A stretch of 64,000 nucleotides of DNA from Thermoplasmatota archaeon (lineage in GTDB: Archaea > Thermoplasmatota > Thermoplasmata > Thermoplasmatales > Thermoplasmataceae), in assembly GCA_023381355.1 (NCBI GenBank), contig JAMCUL010000020.1, positions 40,996 through 104,995 of the forward strand, written 5' to 3'. The position numbers and the translations under genes were made by a program. Position 1 is the stretch's first letter, and each line of letters starts with the position of its first letter. Of this stretch, positions 24,856 through 33,932 are shown one piece after another. The notes beneath the pieces were generated by a model. That model worked only from the letters and a program-made list of their open reading frames with translations, was not told where the DNA came from and ran no database searches.

Positions 24856-27800
24856 ATGAATTCCAGTGGCAGGGCTATAGCCATATTTTTTGCTGCAGTG
24901 ATGATGCTATCGCTGTTACCGGTCCTCACTACCGGGTATTCTGCACATTATGATTTAACGGCGAATCCTGATAATGTGAGCACCATTCACCCGAATCGTA
25001 CTGTAACCGCAAAAAATTATGAAATTCAAGAATCCTCATCTTATTCCGGGTTAAATTACAACATCTCGGACTACTCCGTTGTGAACTACACCTCACAGAT
25101 TTCAAAATATCTTGCATGGACATCACAGGAAGTGTTCTATGACGGAAATTTCTATATAGTCGGTGGGTCCAACCTCGTTAAAATGAGTGGCGCCTCGGGA
25201 TCACAGTCTATGGTTTCTGCCGCCACAATTAATGGGGGTTACTGCAGGTTTGTCTCTCCTTCAAAGGGATCACTGATTCTTGGCGGGAACTATTTCACCC
25301 CAATGGGAGGATTATATATGTTCTCCTACGGCATTTCCACAGGTGTCCTTTCAAATCTTTCAGGCAGTCTTCCACCATCAGTTGCAAGATCCGGGAGTGG
25401 CTATACGATTGTTGGAATGCAGGAATATGATAATCTGACCTACGTGATATACAACATGGAGAACAACCAGTCACAATTATACTCTGAAAAGTTCAACTCT
25501 ACAGAAATCGTGAATATTACAAATGATTTCAAACTGGCTGGCTGGGATGTTCTTACTTCATCCGGAGGGGGTTACATACTTTTCATCGGGAATAGCTACC
25601 CTGGATATTCCTACATTTACAATGTTTCGACTGGAAGGTTCACCGCTTTATCCAATCCGGATCTGACGAACATTAGAGGAATCAGTTGTGTCAATGAGGC
25701 TGCATATGTGAATGGCCAGTTCATAGTGGGAAACTCAGCTGACCTTTACGGGTACAACCCTGCTGCCAACAGTACATCCCTCCTTAACCAGTATCCAAAC
25801 TATACCATCACATTTGTGAGCCAGGGCCCAGATGGCTCTGTAATGTTCGGCACATGCCTCAGAGGATATACCACCCTGATTTTGATGAAGAATGGCGTAT
25901 TCCACGATATGGGGTCATATTATGGCATAATCAATGATGCTTCATTCTCGACGGAAAGTAATGGAATATTGCTTATAGGGGAAAGCCCGACCAGCGAAAT
26001 ACCTGTGTCATACTACATTGTACCCTCCTCATCTTCAATTTGCTTCGAAGAATCCGGTCTTCCGTCCGGCACCGACTGGACGTTGAACATTACAGGCTCC
26101 GGATTTAACGAAAGTTACACAACTGGCGCATCTGAGGTCCAGCTGTCTCTTGAATATGGAAATTATGAAATAAGGGCGGAATCCTCGTTAAAAACATACT
26201 ATGCCTCTTCACAGGAAATAAATGTAAGCAGCCAGTCATATACTGTGAAAATACAGTTCCTACCATATTATTATAATGTCAGCATAAATGAAAGAGGCCT
26301 CCCTCCCAATACAGGGTGGTATGCTCAATTTCTATGGCAGAATAATGTCGATGTATATGTCTTTTCAACGGCCAATGGGAGCACTGGACATGTTCAGCTC
26401 CAGAATGGGACTTACAGTTATTCGATAAATTCTAAGGAACCCCAGTGGATGTTGTTAAACAACAGTGGAACCCTGATTGTGAATGGAGCCAACGCCAGCA
26501 TCAATGTTACATTTGTTGAGGCTTTTCATGTCAGATTTGGTATATACTTTCCATATATCACTCATACCTGGTTTCTCAACGCAACCCTTGACAGCGAATA
26601 TCACTTCAAATTTACGGGTGATGTTAATACTTCATATGGTTACCTTCCCAATGGAACCTATATTTACAGAGGTGCAACAACCATGAAGAAATATTCCAAT
26701 CCGGGAGGTAGCTTCACTGTAAACGGAAGGAATACCACTGTCAATATAACATTCACTCCATACCTTTATAATATTACATTCCTGAAAACAGGATCTTTCA
26801 ATGTCGGAAGATGGGGTGTTTATATCAATGGATCCAGTTTGATTCAAAATAACGGAACTGGCAAATCCCTGAACGTTTCGCTAACCAATGGAACCTACTC
26901 CCTGCAGTTCTGTGATGATGACGTTAATTACCAGCCGAATATTATTGATAGCGAACTGATCGTGAACGGATCTTCAGAGACCGTCAATATCACTTTTGTA
27001 CGCGCTTATGCCGTCAACTTCTCGATTCCAGAAATCCTGCCTGATCTGTGGTATGTTGGCCTGGTTAACTCAACTGGCTTCCACACCAATATGAGTTCAT
27101 CAGGGAGGGATCTTTCCTTTCACCTTAAGAATGACACCTATAGCTATTCGGCAGTTTACTCAGGATATCATCTCATACTAAGTCCTGATACGGGAACTAT
27201 TACCGTGAGGGGAGGCAATGTCACAATTAACCTGGCGCTTGATACAGCATATTCTGTTGAGTTCATTGAAAGTGGGCTGTTTAACGGTACATCATGGTAC
27301 GTGAATGCAACGACAGTCACCGGGAATTACAGGGCAGCCTCAGACACATCTGATCTCGAGATCTGTATGCCAACCGGGAATTTCAACTTCTCCGGAGAAA
27401 GTTCGGATAAGGTATTCAGTTATGAAACAGGAACTGGAGTTGTTGCTGGAAGCAACACATCTGTTACTGTCAAGTTCATTCCAGTTACTTACCCAACATA
27501 TTTCAGTTTGAAGAACTTCAACGGATCTGAGTTTGTCCTTGCCATGGTTCCAACAGGTATGCTGAAGCAACTGATTGAATATGATTACTACAGTGGTGTG
27601 AAGAGAGTTGGAAACTTTGAATATGAGGTGAATCTCACAAATGGTACCTACACAGCAAACGCCTTCCTGATCAACAGGACGTACAGCCTTGATGGAATCT
27701 TCATCAGTGTCCAGGGGGCGAGCCAGGTTTTTTCCCTTACTTTAAGGCCTTATCTTTACCAGGTTTTGTTTGTCCCCTCATTTCCAGCAGGAATGAGCGG

Positions 27801-28152
27801 TGACTGGTCAGTGAATGGATTCAATGGCACAGTAAATTCAGATATTGCAATTTACGAGATCAACGGGACTCATTCGTATAATATCCAGGCACCGTCTTCA
27901 GTGTTCATAAATAAGAGTTCAGGAAGTTTCACTGTAAACGGAAGTGACGTGGTAATAAGAGTTGGATTCTCAGGTAAAAATTCCATACAGAATATTGAGG
28001 GGCAGGCACTGGATTACCTGTACAGCGAAATAAATGTGATAAGCAATTCCTACATACCTGTCCTGGCTGCTGCCGTCCTGATTCTCTCTGCCTATTCTTC
28101 CATAGATGCATACAGATCGATAAAAAAGATGAGGCAGAGGAGAGAAAAATAA
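24856..28152 (+). CDS. Large cell-surface protein with propeller-like and repeated beta domains
   Basis: Protein of 1098 residues from ATG 24856. Signal peptide in the first 30 residues (AIAIFFAAVMMLSLLPVLTT). A region of about 370 residues with repeated Gly/Tyr blades (FYIVGG, YTIVGMQEY, YILFIGNSYP) looks like a kelch-type propeller. About eight repeats of some 80 residues follow, each with F-x-E-S-G-L-P/F-x-G-T-x-W, an NGTYSYS-like strand and a closing SGSFTVNGxxxxVNITF. Near the end is one membrane helix (YIPVLAAAVLILSAYSS) and a basic cytoplasmic tail. N-x-S/T sequons are frequent, so it is probably heavily glycosylated. Proteins of this plan are common in Thermoplasmatales; their roles are not known. 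Confidence 0.65.
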   Translation: MNSSGRAIAIFFAAVMMLSLLPVLTTGYSAHYDLTANPDNVSTIHPNRTVTAKNYEIQESSSYSGLNYNISDYSVVNYTSQISKYLAWTSQEVFYDGNFYIVGGSNLVKMSGASGSQSMVSAATINGGYCRFVSPSKGSLILGGNYFTPMGGLYMFSYGISTGVLSNLSGSLPPSVARSGSGYTIVGMQEYDNLTYVIYNMENNQSQLYSEKFNSTEIVNITNDFKLAGWDVLTSSGGGYILFIGNSYPGYSYIYNVSTGRFTALSNPDLTNIRGISCVNEAAYVNGQFIVGNSADLYGYNPAANSTSLLNQYPNYTITFVSQGPDGSVMFGTCLRGYTTLILMKNGVFHDMGSYYGIINDASFSTESNGILLIGESPTSEIPVSYYIVPSSSSICFEESGLPSGTDWTLNITGSGFNESYTTGASEVQLSLEYGNYEIRAESSLKTYYASSQEINVSSQSYTVKIQFLPYYYNVSINERGLPPNTGWYAQFLWQNNVDVYVFSTANGSTGHVQLQNGTYSYSINSKEPQWMLLNNSGTLIVNGANASINVTFVEAFHVRFGIYFPYITHTWFLNATLDSEYHFKFTGDVNTSYGYLPNGTYIYRGATTMKKYSNPGGSFTVNGRNTTVNITFTPYLYNITFLKTGSFNVGRWGVYINGSSLIQNNGTGKSLNVSLTNGTYSLQFCDDDVNYQPNIIDSELIVNGSSETVNITFVRAYAVNFSIPEILPDLWYVGLVNSTGFHTNMSSSGRDLSFHLKNDTYSYSAVYSGYHLILSPDTGTITVRGGNVTINLALDTAYSVEFIESGLFNGTSWYVNATTVTGNYRAASDTSDLEICMPTGNFNFSGESSDKVFSYETGTGVVAGSNTSVTVKFIPVTYPTYFSLKNFNGSEFVLAMVPTGMLKQLIEYDYYSGVKRVGNFEYEVNLTNGTYTANAFLINRTYSLDGIFISVQGASQVFSLTLRPYLYQVLFVPSFPAGMSGDWSVNGFNGTVNSDIAIYEINGTHSYNIQAPSSVFINKSSGSFTVNGSDVVIRVGFSGKNSIQNIEGQALDYLYSEINVISNSYIPVLAAAVLILSAYSSIDAYRSIKKMRQRREK

Positions 28153-28179
28153 TTTTAATGCGTCAGCACATTCTCTTCC

Positions 28180-28947
28180 ATGGATCTGAATCTTAAAGGA
28201 ATGAGAATACTTGTAACGGGTGCTGGCAAGGGAATTGGAAAGCATATTGCAATGAGACTTGCCATTGAAGGAGCCACTGTTGCTGCCAACTACAACAGGA
28301 CAGTGCCCGAGTTCGATGGGCCGGAAAGCAGTAACATAAAAACGTACAGGGCAGATGTATCTGACAGGGATGATGTAAGGAAGATGGGTGCAAAAGTAAG
28401 GGAGGATATTGGTGGATTGGATGGCATAGTCAATAATGCTGGTCTGTGGTACCTTTTTCCCTTTGAGGAGTTTGATGAGGAAAAATTCAACAGGATAATG
28501 GATGTAAACCTGATGGGATCAATTTACACCACAATGGAGTTTCTCCCTGATCTCAAAAATTCTAAGAGGGCCTCCGTTGTAAATATTGCATCCAATGCCG
28601 GGGTTGGCACATCAGCCCTGAACACAACCGCGTATTCAATATCCAAGGCCGCTGTAATAATGTTCACAAAGAGAATGGCACTTGAGATGGAAAAATACAA
28701 GATCCGGTTCAACGCGGTTGCTCCGGGGTGGATAAAGACTGACCTCACTACCGGAGGGAAGTCCCTGCCTGAGATTGAAGCAATGGAGAAGAGCTTTATT
28801 GAGAGGTCAACTGTTTGCCGCACGGGAACCACGGATGACGTGGCTGATCTTGTATCATACCTGATTTCTGAAAAATCTTCCTTCATGAACGGGCAGGTGC
28901 TGGTTATAGATGGTGGAAGGAAGGATAACCTGACCCATTCAGTTTAA
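28180..28947 (+). CDS. Short-chain dehydrogenase/reductase
   Basis: Protein of 255 residues with classical SDR motifs: VTGAGKGIGKHIA (nucleotide loop), VNNAGLW, ASNAGVGTS with catalytic Ser, YSISKAAV (Tyr-x-x-x-Lys) and APGWIKTDLT. Close to FabG/glucose-dehydrogenase-type enzymes; the substrate is not predictable. TTTTAATG about 25 nt upstream gives a leaderless start. The last four bases overlap the end of nth on the other strand. Confidence 0.85.
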   Translation: MDLNLKGMRILVTGAGKGIGKHIAMRLAIEGATVAANYNRTVPEFDGPESSNIKTYRADVSDRDDVRKMGAKVREDIGGLDGIVNNAGLWYLFPFEEFDEEKFNRIMDVNLMGSIYTTMEFLPDLKNSKRASVVNIASNAGVGTSALNTTAYSISKAAVIMFTKRMALEMEKYKIRFNAVAPGWIKTDLTTGGKSLPEIEAMEKSFIERSTVCRTGTTDDVADLVSYLISEKSSFMNGQVLVIDGGRKDNLTHSV

Positions 28948-29627
28948 TCACGGGATTGCTTTTTCTTCCCACCGGATTCCTTTCCCTTGTTAGAGTCATA
29001 ATAATTGCAGTATTCCTTTATCGCGCATATATCACATTTTGGGCCAACAGGCCGGCATATATTCTTCCCAAATTCAACCATCATTGGGTTCAATCCAACC
29101 CAAAGTGCCTCAGGCACGATACGCCTCATTATCATCTCTGTCTCCTCCGGATCCTGCGATTTTGATATTCCTGTCCTGTAACATATCCTCTGGACATGGG
29201 TATCAACAGCAATGGCTGGAAGGCCAAAAGAATCTGAAATAACAACATTGGCAGTTTTCCTGCCCACCCCTGGTATCTGAACCAAGAGATCAATGCTTGA
29301 AGGAACACTGCAGCCATACTGTTCCCGGATGATTTTTGCCGCACCTATGACTCTTCCCGCCTTCACCGTTTTGAATCCGACCTTACCTATGATCTTCAAT
29401 ACATCGTCATATTCAGCCTCAGAAAGACCTTTACAGTCACGATACCTCGTTTCAAGTGCTCTTGCGGCACTGTCTGTTACCTCGTCCTTGGTACGGTGTG
29501 AGAGTATTGTTGTTATGAGTACCCAGAATGGATCCCTGAACTCGAAGTGATGCTCAGGAGCCTGCGTTCTCATAAGCTCAACCATCTTTTCAATGTTTTC
29601 CCTGAAATATCTCTCTGAACGCTTCAT
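28944..29627 (-). CDS. nth: Endonuclease III (DNA glycosylase/AP lyase)
   Basis: Protein of 227 residues. Helix-hairpin-helix IPGVGRKTANVV, catalytic Asp in AVDTHVQRICYRTG, and the 4Fe-4S loop C-x6-C-x2-C-x5-C in CRPVGPKCDICAIKEYC. It removes oxidised pyrimidines from DNA and cuts the abasic site in base-excision repair. The basic C-terminal extension after the cluster is short. The gene is divergent from the flavoprotein gene. Confidence 0.92.
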   Translation of the reverse strand: MKRSERYFRENIEKMVELMRTQAPEHHFEFRDPFWVLITTILSHRTKDEVTDSAARALETRYRDCKGLSEAEYDDVLKIIGKVGFKTVKAGRVIGAAKIIREQYGCSVPSSIDLLVQIPGVGRKTANVVISDSFGLPAIAVDTHVQRICYRTGISKSQDPEETEMIMRRIVPEALWVGLNPMMVEFGKNICRPVGPKCDICAIKEYCNYYDSNKGKESGGKKKQSRD

Positions 29628-29676
29628 TGAAAAATGATAGAAAAATATAGAATATTAACATGTTAGATCGGGAAAT

Positions 29677-30627
29677 ATGAAAAAATATGATCTCCTTATT
29701 ACTGGATGCGGATTTTCAGCTATTTTTGGAGCCAGGGAAGCCGTCAGGCATGGACTGAATATACTGGTGGTTGAGAAATCTATTGACATATCCTATCCGC
29801 CTTCTGGCTCCATGTTCATCTCATCTGATACATATGAGAAGTACTTTTCCACATATGGCAGCTACCTGAATGGAAGATTCAACATGATCACCATAAGATC
29901 AGAAAATTTTGAGAACGATTACCTGCTGGAAAGGGGGAAAGAGATCATTTCCGTTGACAGGGAGAAAATAATCAGGCACATGTGCGCAGACCTGGCAGGC
30001 TCTGGCCTGGAAATAAGGATAAAATCCAGCATTGAGGGTATCCAGGACATGGGAGACAGGTTCAGGATCACTGGAATGATCGAAGGGAAGATAGAGGAAT
30101 TCGAGGTGGAAAAAATTGCATTCGGAGACGGGAATGCAAGAAACAAACAGATAATCCACAGGGATGGATGCACATTTCATTCCTATACTTCTTCATATTC
30201 ACGCTCAATATCTCCCCGGAAACTTGACGCAAGATTTGTATCTGGCCTGCTTGGGGACCAGAATTACCTCATTGAAGCAGATATCGGGAAGAATGTTGAA
30301 ACACTTGGGGTAGGACTTGACACAGGTGTCGCGAGGGGAAACGTTGCCCATTTCAGGTATAATGGCGAGATTCATACATGTTTTCCAGAGTACAGGAAGG
30401 GAATGGCATTTCTTGGCAACATGACAGGGTCAACGAGGATACTTGGTATACCTGTAAGGCATGCGATTGAACTGTCCGTTGATGCCATGAACAATCTTAT
30501 TGAGGACGCAGGACCTGAAGGAAACATGAGACTTGAGGAAAAATGGAGAGTGCTTGATCAATCATGGAAAAATGCCGATCTTGATCCCATTGATTCTATA
30601 ATGGAACGGATACCGGTGGGAATCTGA
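29677..30627 (+). CDS. FAD-dependent oxidoreductase of unknown substrate
   Basis: Protein of 316 residues. A Rossmann FAD-binding start (YDLLITGCGFSAIFGAREA, then LNILVVEKS) and a second FAD segment with KIAFGDGNARN. A late region with FLGNMTGSTRILGIPVRHA probably contacts flavin. The layout resembles small members of the geranylgeranyl-reductase/FixC group, but the usual YxWxFP motif is lacking. The function cannot be assigned. It is divergent from nth with a short gap. Confidence 0.6.
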   Translation: MKKYDLLITGCGFSAIFGAREAVRHGLNILVVEKSIDISYPPSGSMFISSDTYEKYFSTYGSYLNGRFNMITIRSENFENDYLLERGKEIISVDREKIIRHMCADLAGSGLEIRIKSSIEGIQDMGDRFRITGMIEGKIEEFEVEKIAFGDGNARNKQIIHRDGCTFHSYTSSYSRSISPRKLDARFVSGLLGDQNYLIEADIGKNVETLGVGLDTGVARGNVAHFRYNGEIHTCFPEYRKGMAFLGNMTGSTRILGIPVRHAIELSVDAMNNLIEDAGPEGNMRLEEKWRVLDQSWKNADLDPIDSIMERIPVGI

Positions 30628-30655
30628 CAGGATAGCAAGTTCTCTGCAACGCGAT

Positions 30656-32023
30656 TTAATTCCCATCGAGATCTATTCCATTCAGGAGGTCCGTGCCCTT
30701 CATCTGATTCTTCAGCATCTTCTTCAGTGCACGGTTCCCCTTCATCATTTTAGCGTTTTCCTTCATGGCCTTGAACTCCTTCATGAGATTCCTGACATCC
30801 TGCTCCTCTGTTCCTGAACCCCTCGCAACCCTCCTGATTACTTTTGCATTTATGATGTCAGGATTCTCGAGTTCCCGGTATGTCATGGAGTCCAGTATTA
30901 CCCTGTATTTTTCTATCTTTGCCTGTGCAGTGTCCACATCCAGGAGCCCTGCCTTTGCCTGGGGAATCTTCCCCATTGGCAGGGAATCAAAGAGCCTCTT
31001 CATTATTGATGGCTTGGCGAATTTTTCCCATATATCATACATATCCATGAGGTTGAACTTGCCGCTCATTATTTTTGTCAGGGTTTCCTCAGCCTGTTCC
31101 TCGTCGACTTCTGCCTCCTGTGCTACCTCAAGGAGAGCCTCGGCATCGCCCATTCCAAGAAGCCGTGATAGAAATTTCTTGGGATTGAAAATCTCGAAAT
31201 CGTCAAGATGCTCACCGGTTCCGATCATGTATACTGGTGCGCCGGTCTCTGCAACCGCACTGAGCGCTCCACCGGCCTTTCCAGTTCCGTCCATTTTCGT
31301 GATTATGACTCCTGTGATCCCGGCTGCCTCCATCAGGGCTTTTGCCTGTGGGCCTGCCTGCTGACCTATCGTGGCATCCATCACAAGGAGGATTTCATCG
31401 GGCTCAACTTCCTTCTTCAGTATCCTGATTTCCTTTAGAAGTTCCTCATCAAGGGAGTCCCTGCCGCTTGTATCAATAATTTTCACGGGAACATCCCCGA
31501 GTTCCTCCATTCCCTTCCTGTAAATTTTCACGGGATCCTTCTCATCCCTTATCCCGAAGAACTTTGATCCTGATTGTTCGGCAATTGTCTTAAGCTGCTC
31601 GTATGCAGCCGGCCTATGAACATCACAGGCAATAAGCCCACTGCTCAGACCTTTTTTTGTGAAGAATTTAGCGAGTTTCCCCGCAGTTGTCGTCTTACCA
31701 TTGGCGTATAGGCCGAGAAGCATTATCTTCTGGGGCTGCAATTTAAGCTGGGAACCCTGGCCCAGTATTCCCAGCAGTTCCTCATAGACAATCTTCAGTA
31801 TGTAATCCTGTGGAGGCATACCCGCAGGTGGTTTCTCATTTTCTGCCCTTTCCTGGATCCTCCTTGTAAGATCAACAGTAAGTTTTACGTTCACATCAGA
31901 CTTCAATAGGGCTCTCTGGATCTCCTTGATCATCTCCCTTATTACATCCCTGTCAATGTAACTTGACCCTGCTATCTTCCTGAATGTTTCTCTGAGAGAT
32001 GAGGAAAGAGAATCTAGCACCAT
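30656..32023 (-). CDS. srp54: Signal recognition particle protein SRP54
   Basis: Protein of 455 residues. N domain (1-90), then the G domain with G1 GLYANGKTTTAGKLA, DVHRPAAYEQL, IDTSGRDSLDEEL and TKMDGTGKAGGAL, then a methionine-rich M domain that binds signal sequences and 7S RNA (KIMSGKFNLMDMYDIWEKFA to the end). It delivers ribosomes with emerging signal peptides to the membrane. The tfs gene lies 12 bases upstream, forming a pair. No 7S RNA gene was recognised in the window. Confidence 0.95.
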   Translation of the reverse strand: MVLDSLSSSLRETFRKIAGSSYIDRDVIREMIKEIQRALLKSDVNVKLTVDLTRRIQERAENEKPPAGMPPQDYILKIVYEELLGILGQGSQLKLQPQKIMLLGLYANGKTTTAGKLAKFFTKKGLSSGLIACDVHRPAAYEQLKTIAEQSGSKFFGIRDEKDPVKIYRKGMEELGDVPVKIIDTSGRDSLDEELLKEIRILKKEVEPDEILLVMDATIGQQAGPQAKALMEAAGITGVIITKMDGTGKAGGALSAVAETGAPVYMIGTGEHLDDFEIFNPKKFLSRLLGMGDAEALLEVAQEAEVDEEQAEETLTKIMSGKFNLMDMYDIWEKFAKPSIMKRLFDSLPMGKIPQAKAGLLDVDTAQAKIEKYRVILDSMTYRELENPDIINAKVIRRVARGSGTEEQDVRNLMKEFKAMKENAKMMKGNRALKKMLKNQMKGTDLLNGIDLDGN

Positions 32024-32035
32024 CTGGAATTCACC

Positions 32036-32341
32036 TCAATATTCTCTCCATCTGTGGCCACATTTTTCACATGTATACATTGCAGTCTCAGGCTCATCAG
32101 CCGACCTTGTCTGCTTCAGTACAAAATATGCACCCCTGTGACCACATTTTGGGCAGGTTGCTTCCGAATCAAGTGGTTCAACGTGTGATGATTCATTGAT
32201 TACAATAACTTCCTTCTCAGTACTCTTGGTGATTATCTTTCCCTCTTCCTTCTTTCCCTTCTTTTCTTCGTGTCCACAAACTGGACATACATTCTTATCC
32301 TTTCCCGGTACAATCAATGCACCGCATTTGGAACAAAACAT
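32036..32341 (-). CDS. tfs: Transcription factor S (TFIIS-like cleavage factor)
   Basis: Protein of 101 residues with two zinc ribbons: CSKCG...CPVCG at the N-terminus and CPKCGHRGAYF...CEKCGHRW at the C-terminus. The loop QTRSADEPET carries the acidic Asp-Glu pair that reaches into the polymerase active centre and stimulates transcript cleavage in stalled complexes. It is paired with srp54 downstream. Confidence 0.92.
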   Translation of the reverse strand: MFCSKCGALIVPGKDKNVCPVCGHEEKKGKKEEGKIITKSTEKEVIVINESSHVEPLDSEATCPKCGHRGAYFVLKQTRSADEPETAMYTCEKCGHRWREY

Positions 32342-33049
32342 AACAGATGTATTTTGTTCTCGTATTTCTTTATTATCTTAATTCTACCTGACATAAAAAA
32401 TTCTTCCTGTTATAGACAGTTTGAAATGATGACCTGAGATGGCAAATTTGAAAGAGAAATACGGGTTATTGGATCAAACGAGATCCACCTTCCAGCATTG
32501 CGATCAAGGGTATCCAGGCTTACGGCACACGGTTATGCCGATCATTTTCCCCTTTTAACTGTAGCTTATCTTTCCTGGCATGCCATAACAGTTGCTACAT
32601 TCCATTTCATTGTGCCCATAGAATCTGCCTGATGTATGATATGTGCCTTTATCCTACAGGGAAATCCCCAGTAACGTGTCCATAAGTATGTATATTGTGC
32701 CGTATTAATAATTCATTAACTCAAAAAACCGCCCTCCGAGAAAAAATTATAGGATAAATACAGGTAAATGTTATTGAGGAGATGAAAATTATTGACAACC
32801 ACTTCCCAGGGCAGGAATAACTGTTGCAATTTCCCTGCACATGAGAATGCATAACAGGCCACTATATCCTGATAACAGGTATTTCATAATTCTTTGAGAT
32901 TCGTGAGATTATAAGGCACCTATCGGTGCATCTGCTGGTTTCATGTTTAATTTTTTGCATTTTTCTTAATTGAGATTCTTTTCACTCAATCTCCCACCCG
33001 GTACCATTCATAACCAAAGGTTTATTTTTGTAAAGTTACTGTTTCTCCC
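32342..33049. other. 708-base gap between divergent tfs and SBDS genes
   Basis: It must hold the two promoters, with a likely TATA (TTTATTTTTG near 33022-33031) for SBDS. The middle is AT-rich with several short repeats but no protein-like frame over 40 codons that I can support. A chance AUGAUGA-CUGA at 32426 is not a C/D RNA. A structured RNA such as 7S RNA is possible in a gap of this size, but I could not identify its conserved loops. Confidence 0.35.
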
Positions 33050-33739
33050 ATGGTTAAACTTGACGATGCCATAATTGCAAGGATGGAACATTCAGGCCAC
33101 AAGTTTGAAATCTTAATAGATCCTGATTCTGTTGAGAAAATCAGGAATGGAGAAGTTGATGTTGAAAAGGATCTTGCCAGCGACCAGGTTTTCAAGGATG
33201 CAAGGAAAGGCGATAAAGCAGGAGAAGAAACCATAAGGGAAGTCTTCAAGACGGATGACATAGCGAAGATAGCTGAGGAGATCGTTAAGAAGGGTCAGAT
33301 ACAGCTTACAACGGAACAGAGGCACAAGATGCAGGAAACGAAGAAGAGGATGGTCATAGACATAATTTCCAGGGAGGGGATAAATCCCCAAACAAATGCG
33401 CCGAATCCACCGGCAAGAATAGAGGCTGCAATGGAAGAGGCAAAGATTCATATTGATCCATTCAAACCTGTCAATGAACAGGTTAATATGGTACTGAAGG
33501 AGATCAAGCCACTCATCCCCATAAGAATGGAGAAGGTAAAACTTGCAATAAGGCTGAAAGGAGATGCATATGGGAAAGTATACGGGGAAATTGCGAGGGT
33601 AGGAACCATAACGAAGGAGGAGTGGACCAAGGACGGCAGCTGGATATGCATACTGGAAGTGTCTGGTGGAATCTATGGAGAAATCATCTCCAATTTGAGC
33701 AGAAAAGGCAAGGATGAGATAGAGATAAAGAAGATATGA
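33050..33739 (+). CDS. sdo1: Ribosome maturation protein SBDS (Sdo1)
   Basis: Protein of 229 residues with the three SBDS domains: the FYSH-type N-terminus (HKFEILIDPDSV, VFKDARKGDKA), the central helical domain (LTTEQRHKMQETKKRMVIDI, then REGINPQTN-PPARIEAAME) and a ferredoxin-like C-terminus. It releases the anti-association factor aIF6 from the large subunit. It heads the exosome gene block, as in many archaea. Confidence 0.93.
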   Translation: MVKLDDAIIARMEHSGHKFEILIDPDSVEKIRNGEVDVEKDLASDQVFKDARKGDKAGEETIREVFKTDDIAKIAEEIVKKGQIQLTTEQRHKMQETKKRMVIDIISREGINPQTNAPNPPARIEAAMEEAKIHIDPFKPVNEQVNMVLKEIKPLIPIRMEKVKLAIRLKGDAYGKVYGEIARVGTITKEEWTKDGSWICILEVSGGIYGEIISNLSRKGKDEIEIKKI

Positions 33740-33811
33740 TCTTTTATATTATATATAAAATAATATCTTAATTTATATAACAAATATCCGCTGAAGAACA
33801 TGGACAGAATC

Positions 33812-33839
33812 TTTCATAAGTTTCATAAGTAATATATAA
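33812..33839 (+). promoter_or_regulatory. Exosome operon promoter with tandem repeat
   Basis: AATATATAA at 33831-33839 is a good TATA box. Directly upstream is TTTCATAAG twice in tandem (33812-33820 and 33821-33829), where BRE and activators sit. Transcription would start near 33860, giving a leader of about 70 nt that holds a 15-codon ORF, unusual here where leaderless starts prevail. Confidence 0.45.
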
Positions 33840-33879
33840 TGAAAATCTATTCCATTACATTGAGAGAGTGGAAAGTAGA

Positions 33880-33927
33880 ATGATCCGTTTTCAACGGGTT
33901 GGTTATTTCCAGACTAAGAGGATGTGA
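33880..33927 (+). CDS. 15-codon upstream ORF in the exosome leader
   Basis: ATG at 33880 and TGA at 33925-33927 encode a 15-residue basic peptide (MIRFQRVGYFQTKRM). It is preceded by GGAAAG. Its stop lies exactly five bases before the ACG that appears to start rrp4, the same spacing as between the rrp42 stop and the ACG of rpl37ae. Its last codons overlap GGATGTGAT, a near-match to the Shine-Dalgarno consensus. It could couple translation by termination-reinitiation. It may be chance because it is so short. Confidence 0.4.
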   Translation: MIRFQRVGYFQTKRM

Positions 33928-33932
33928 TATAA

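Noticed and set aside
32420..32440. ATGATGA followed by CTGA, like the boxes of a C/D guide RNA
   Set aside because: The two boxes are almost adjacent, so there is no room for a guide sequence, and no second pair (C'/D') follows.
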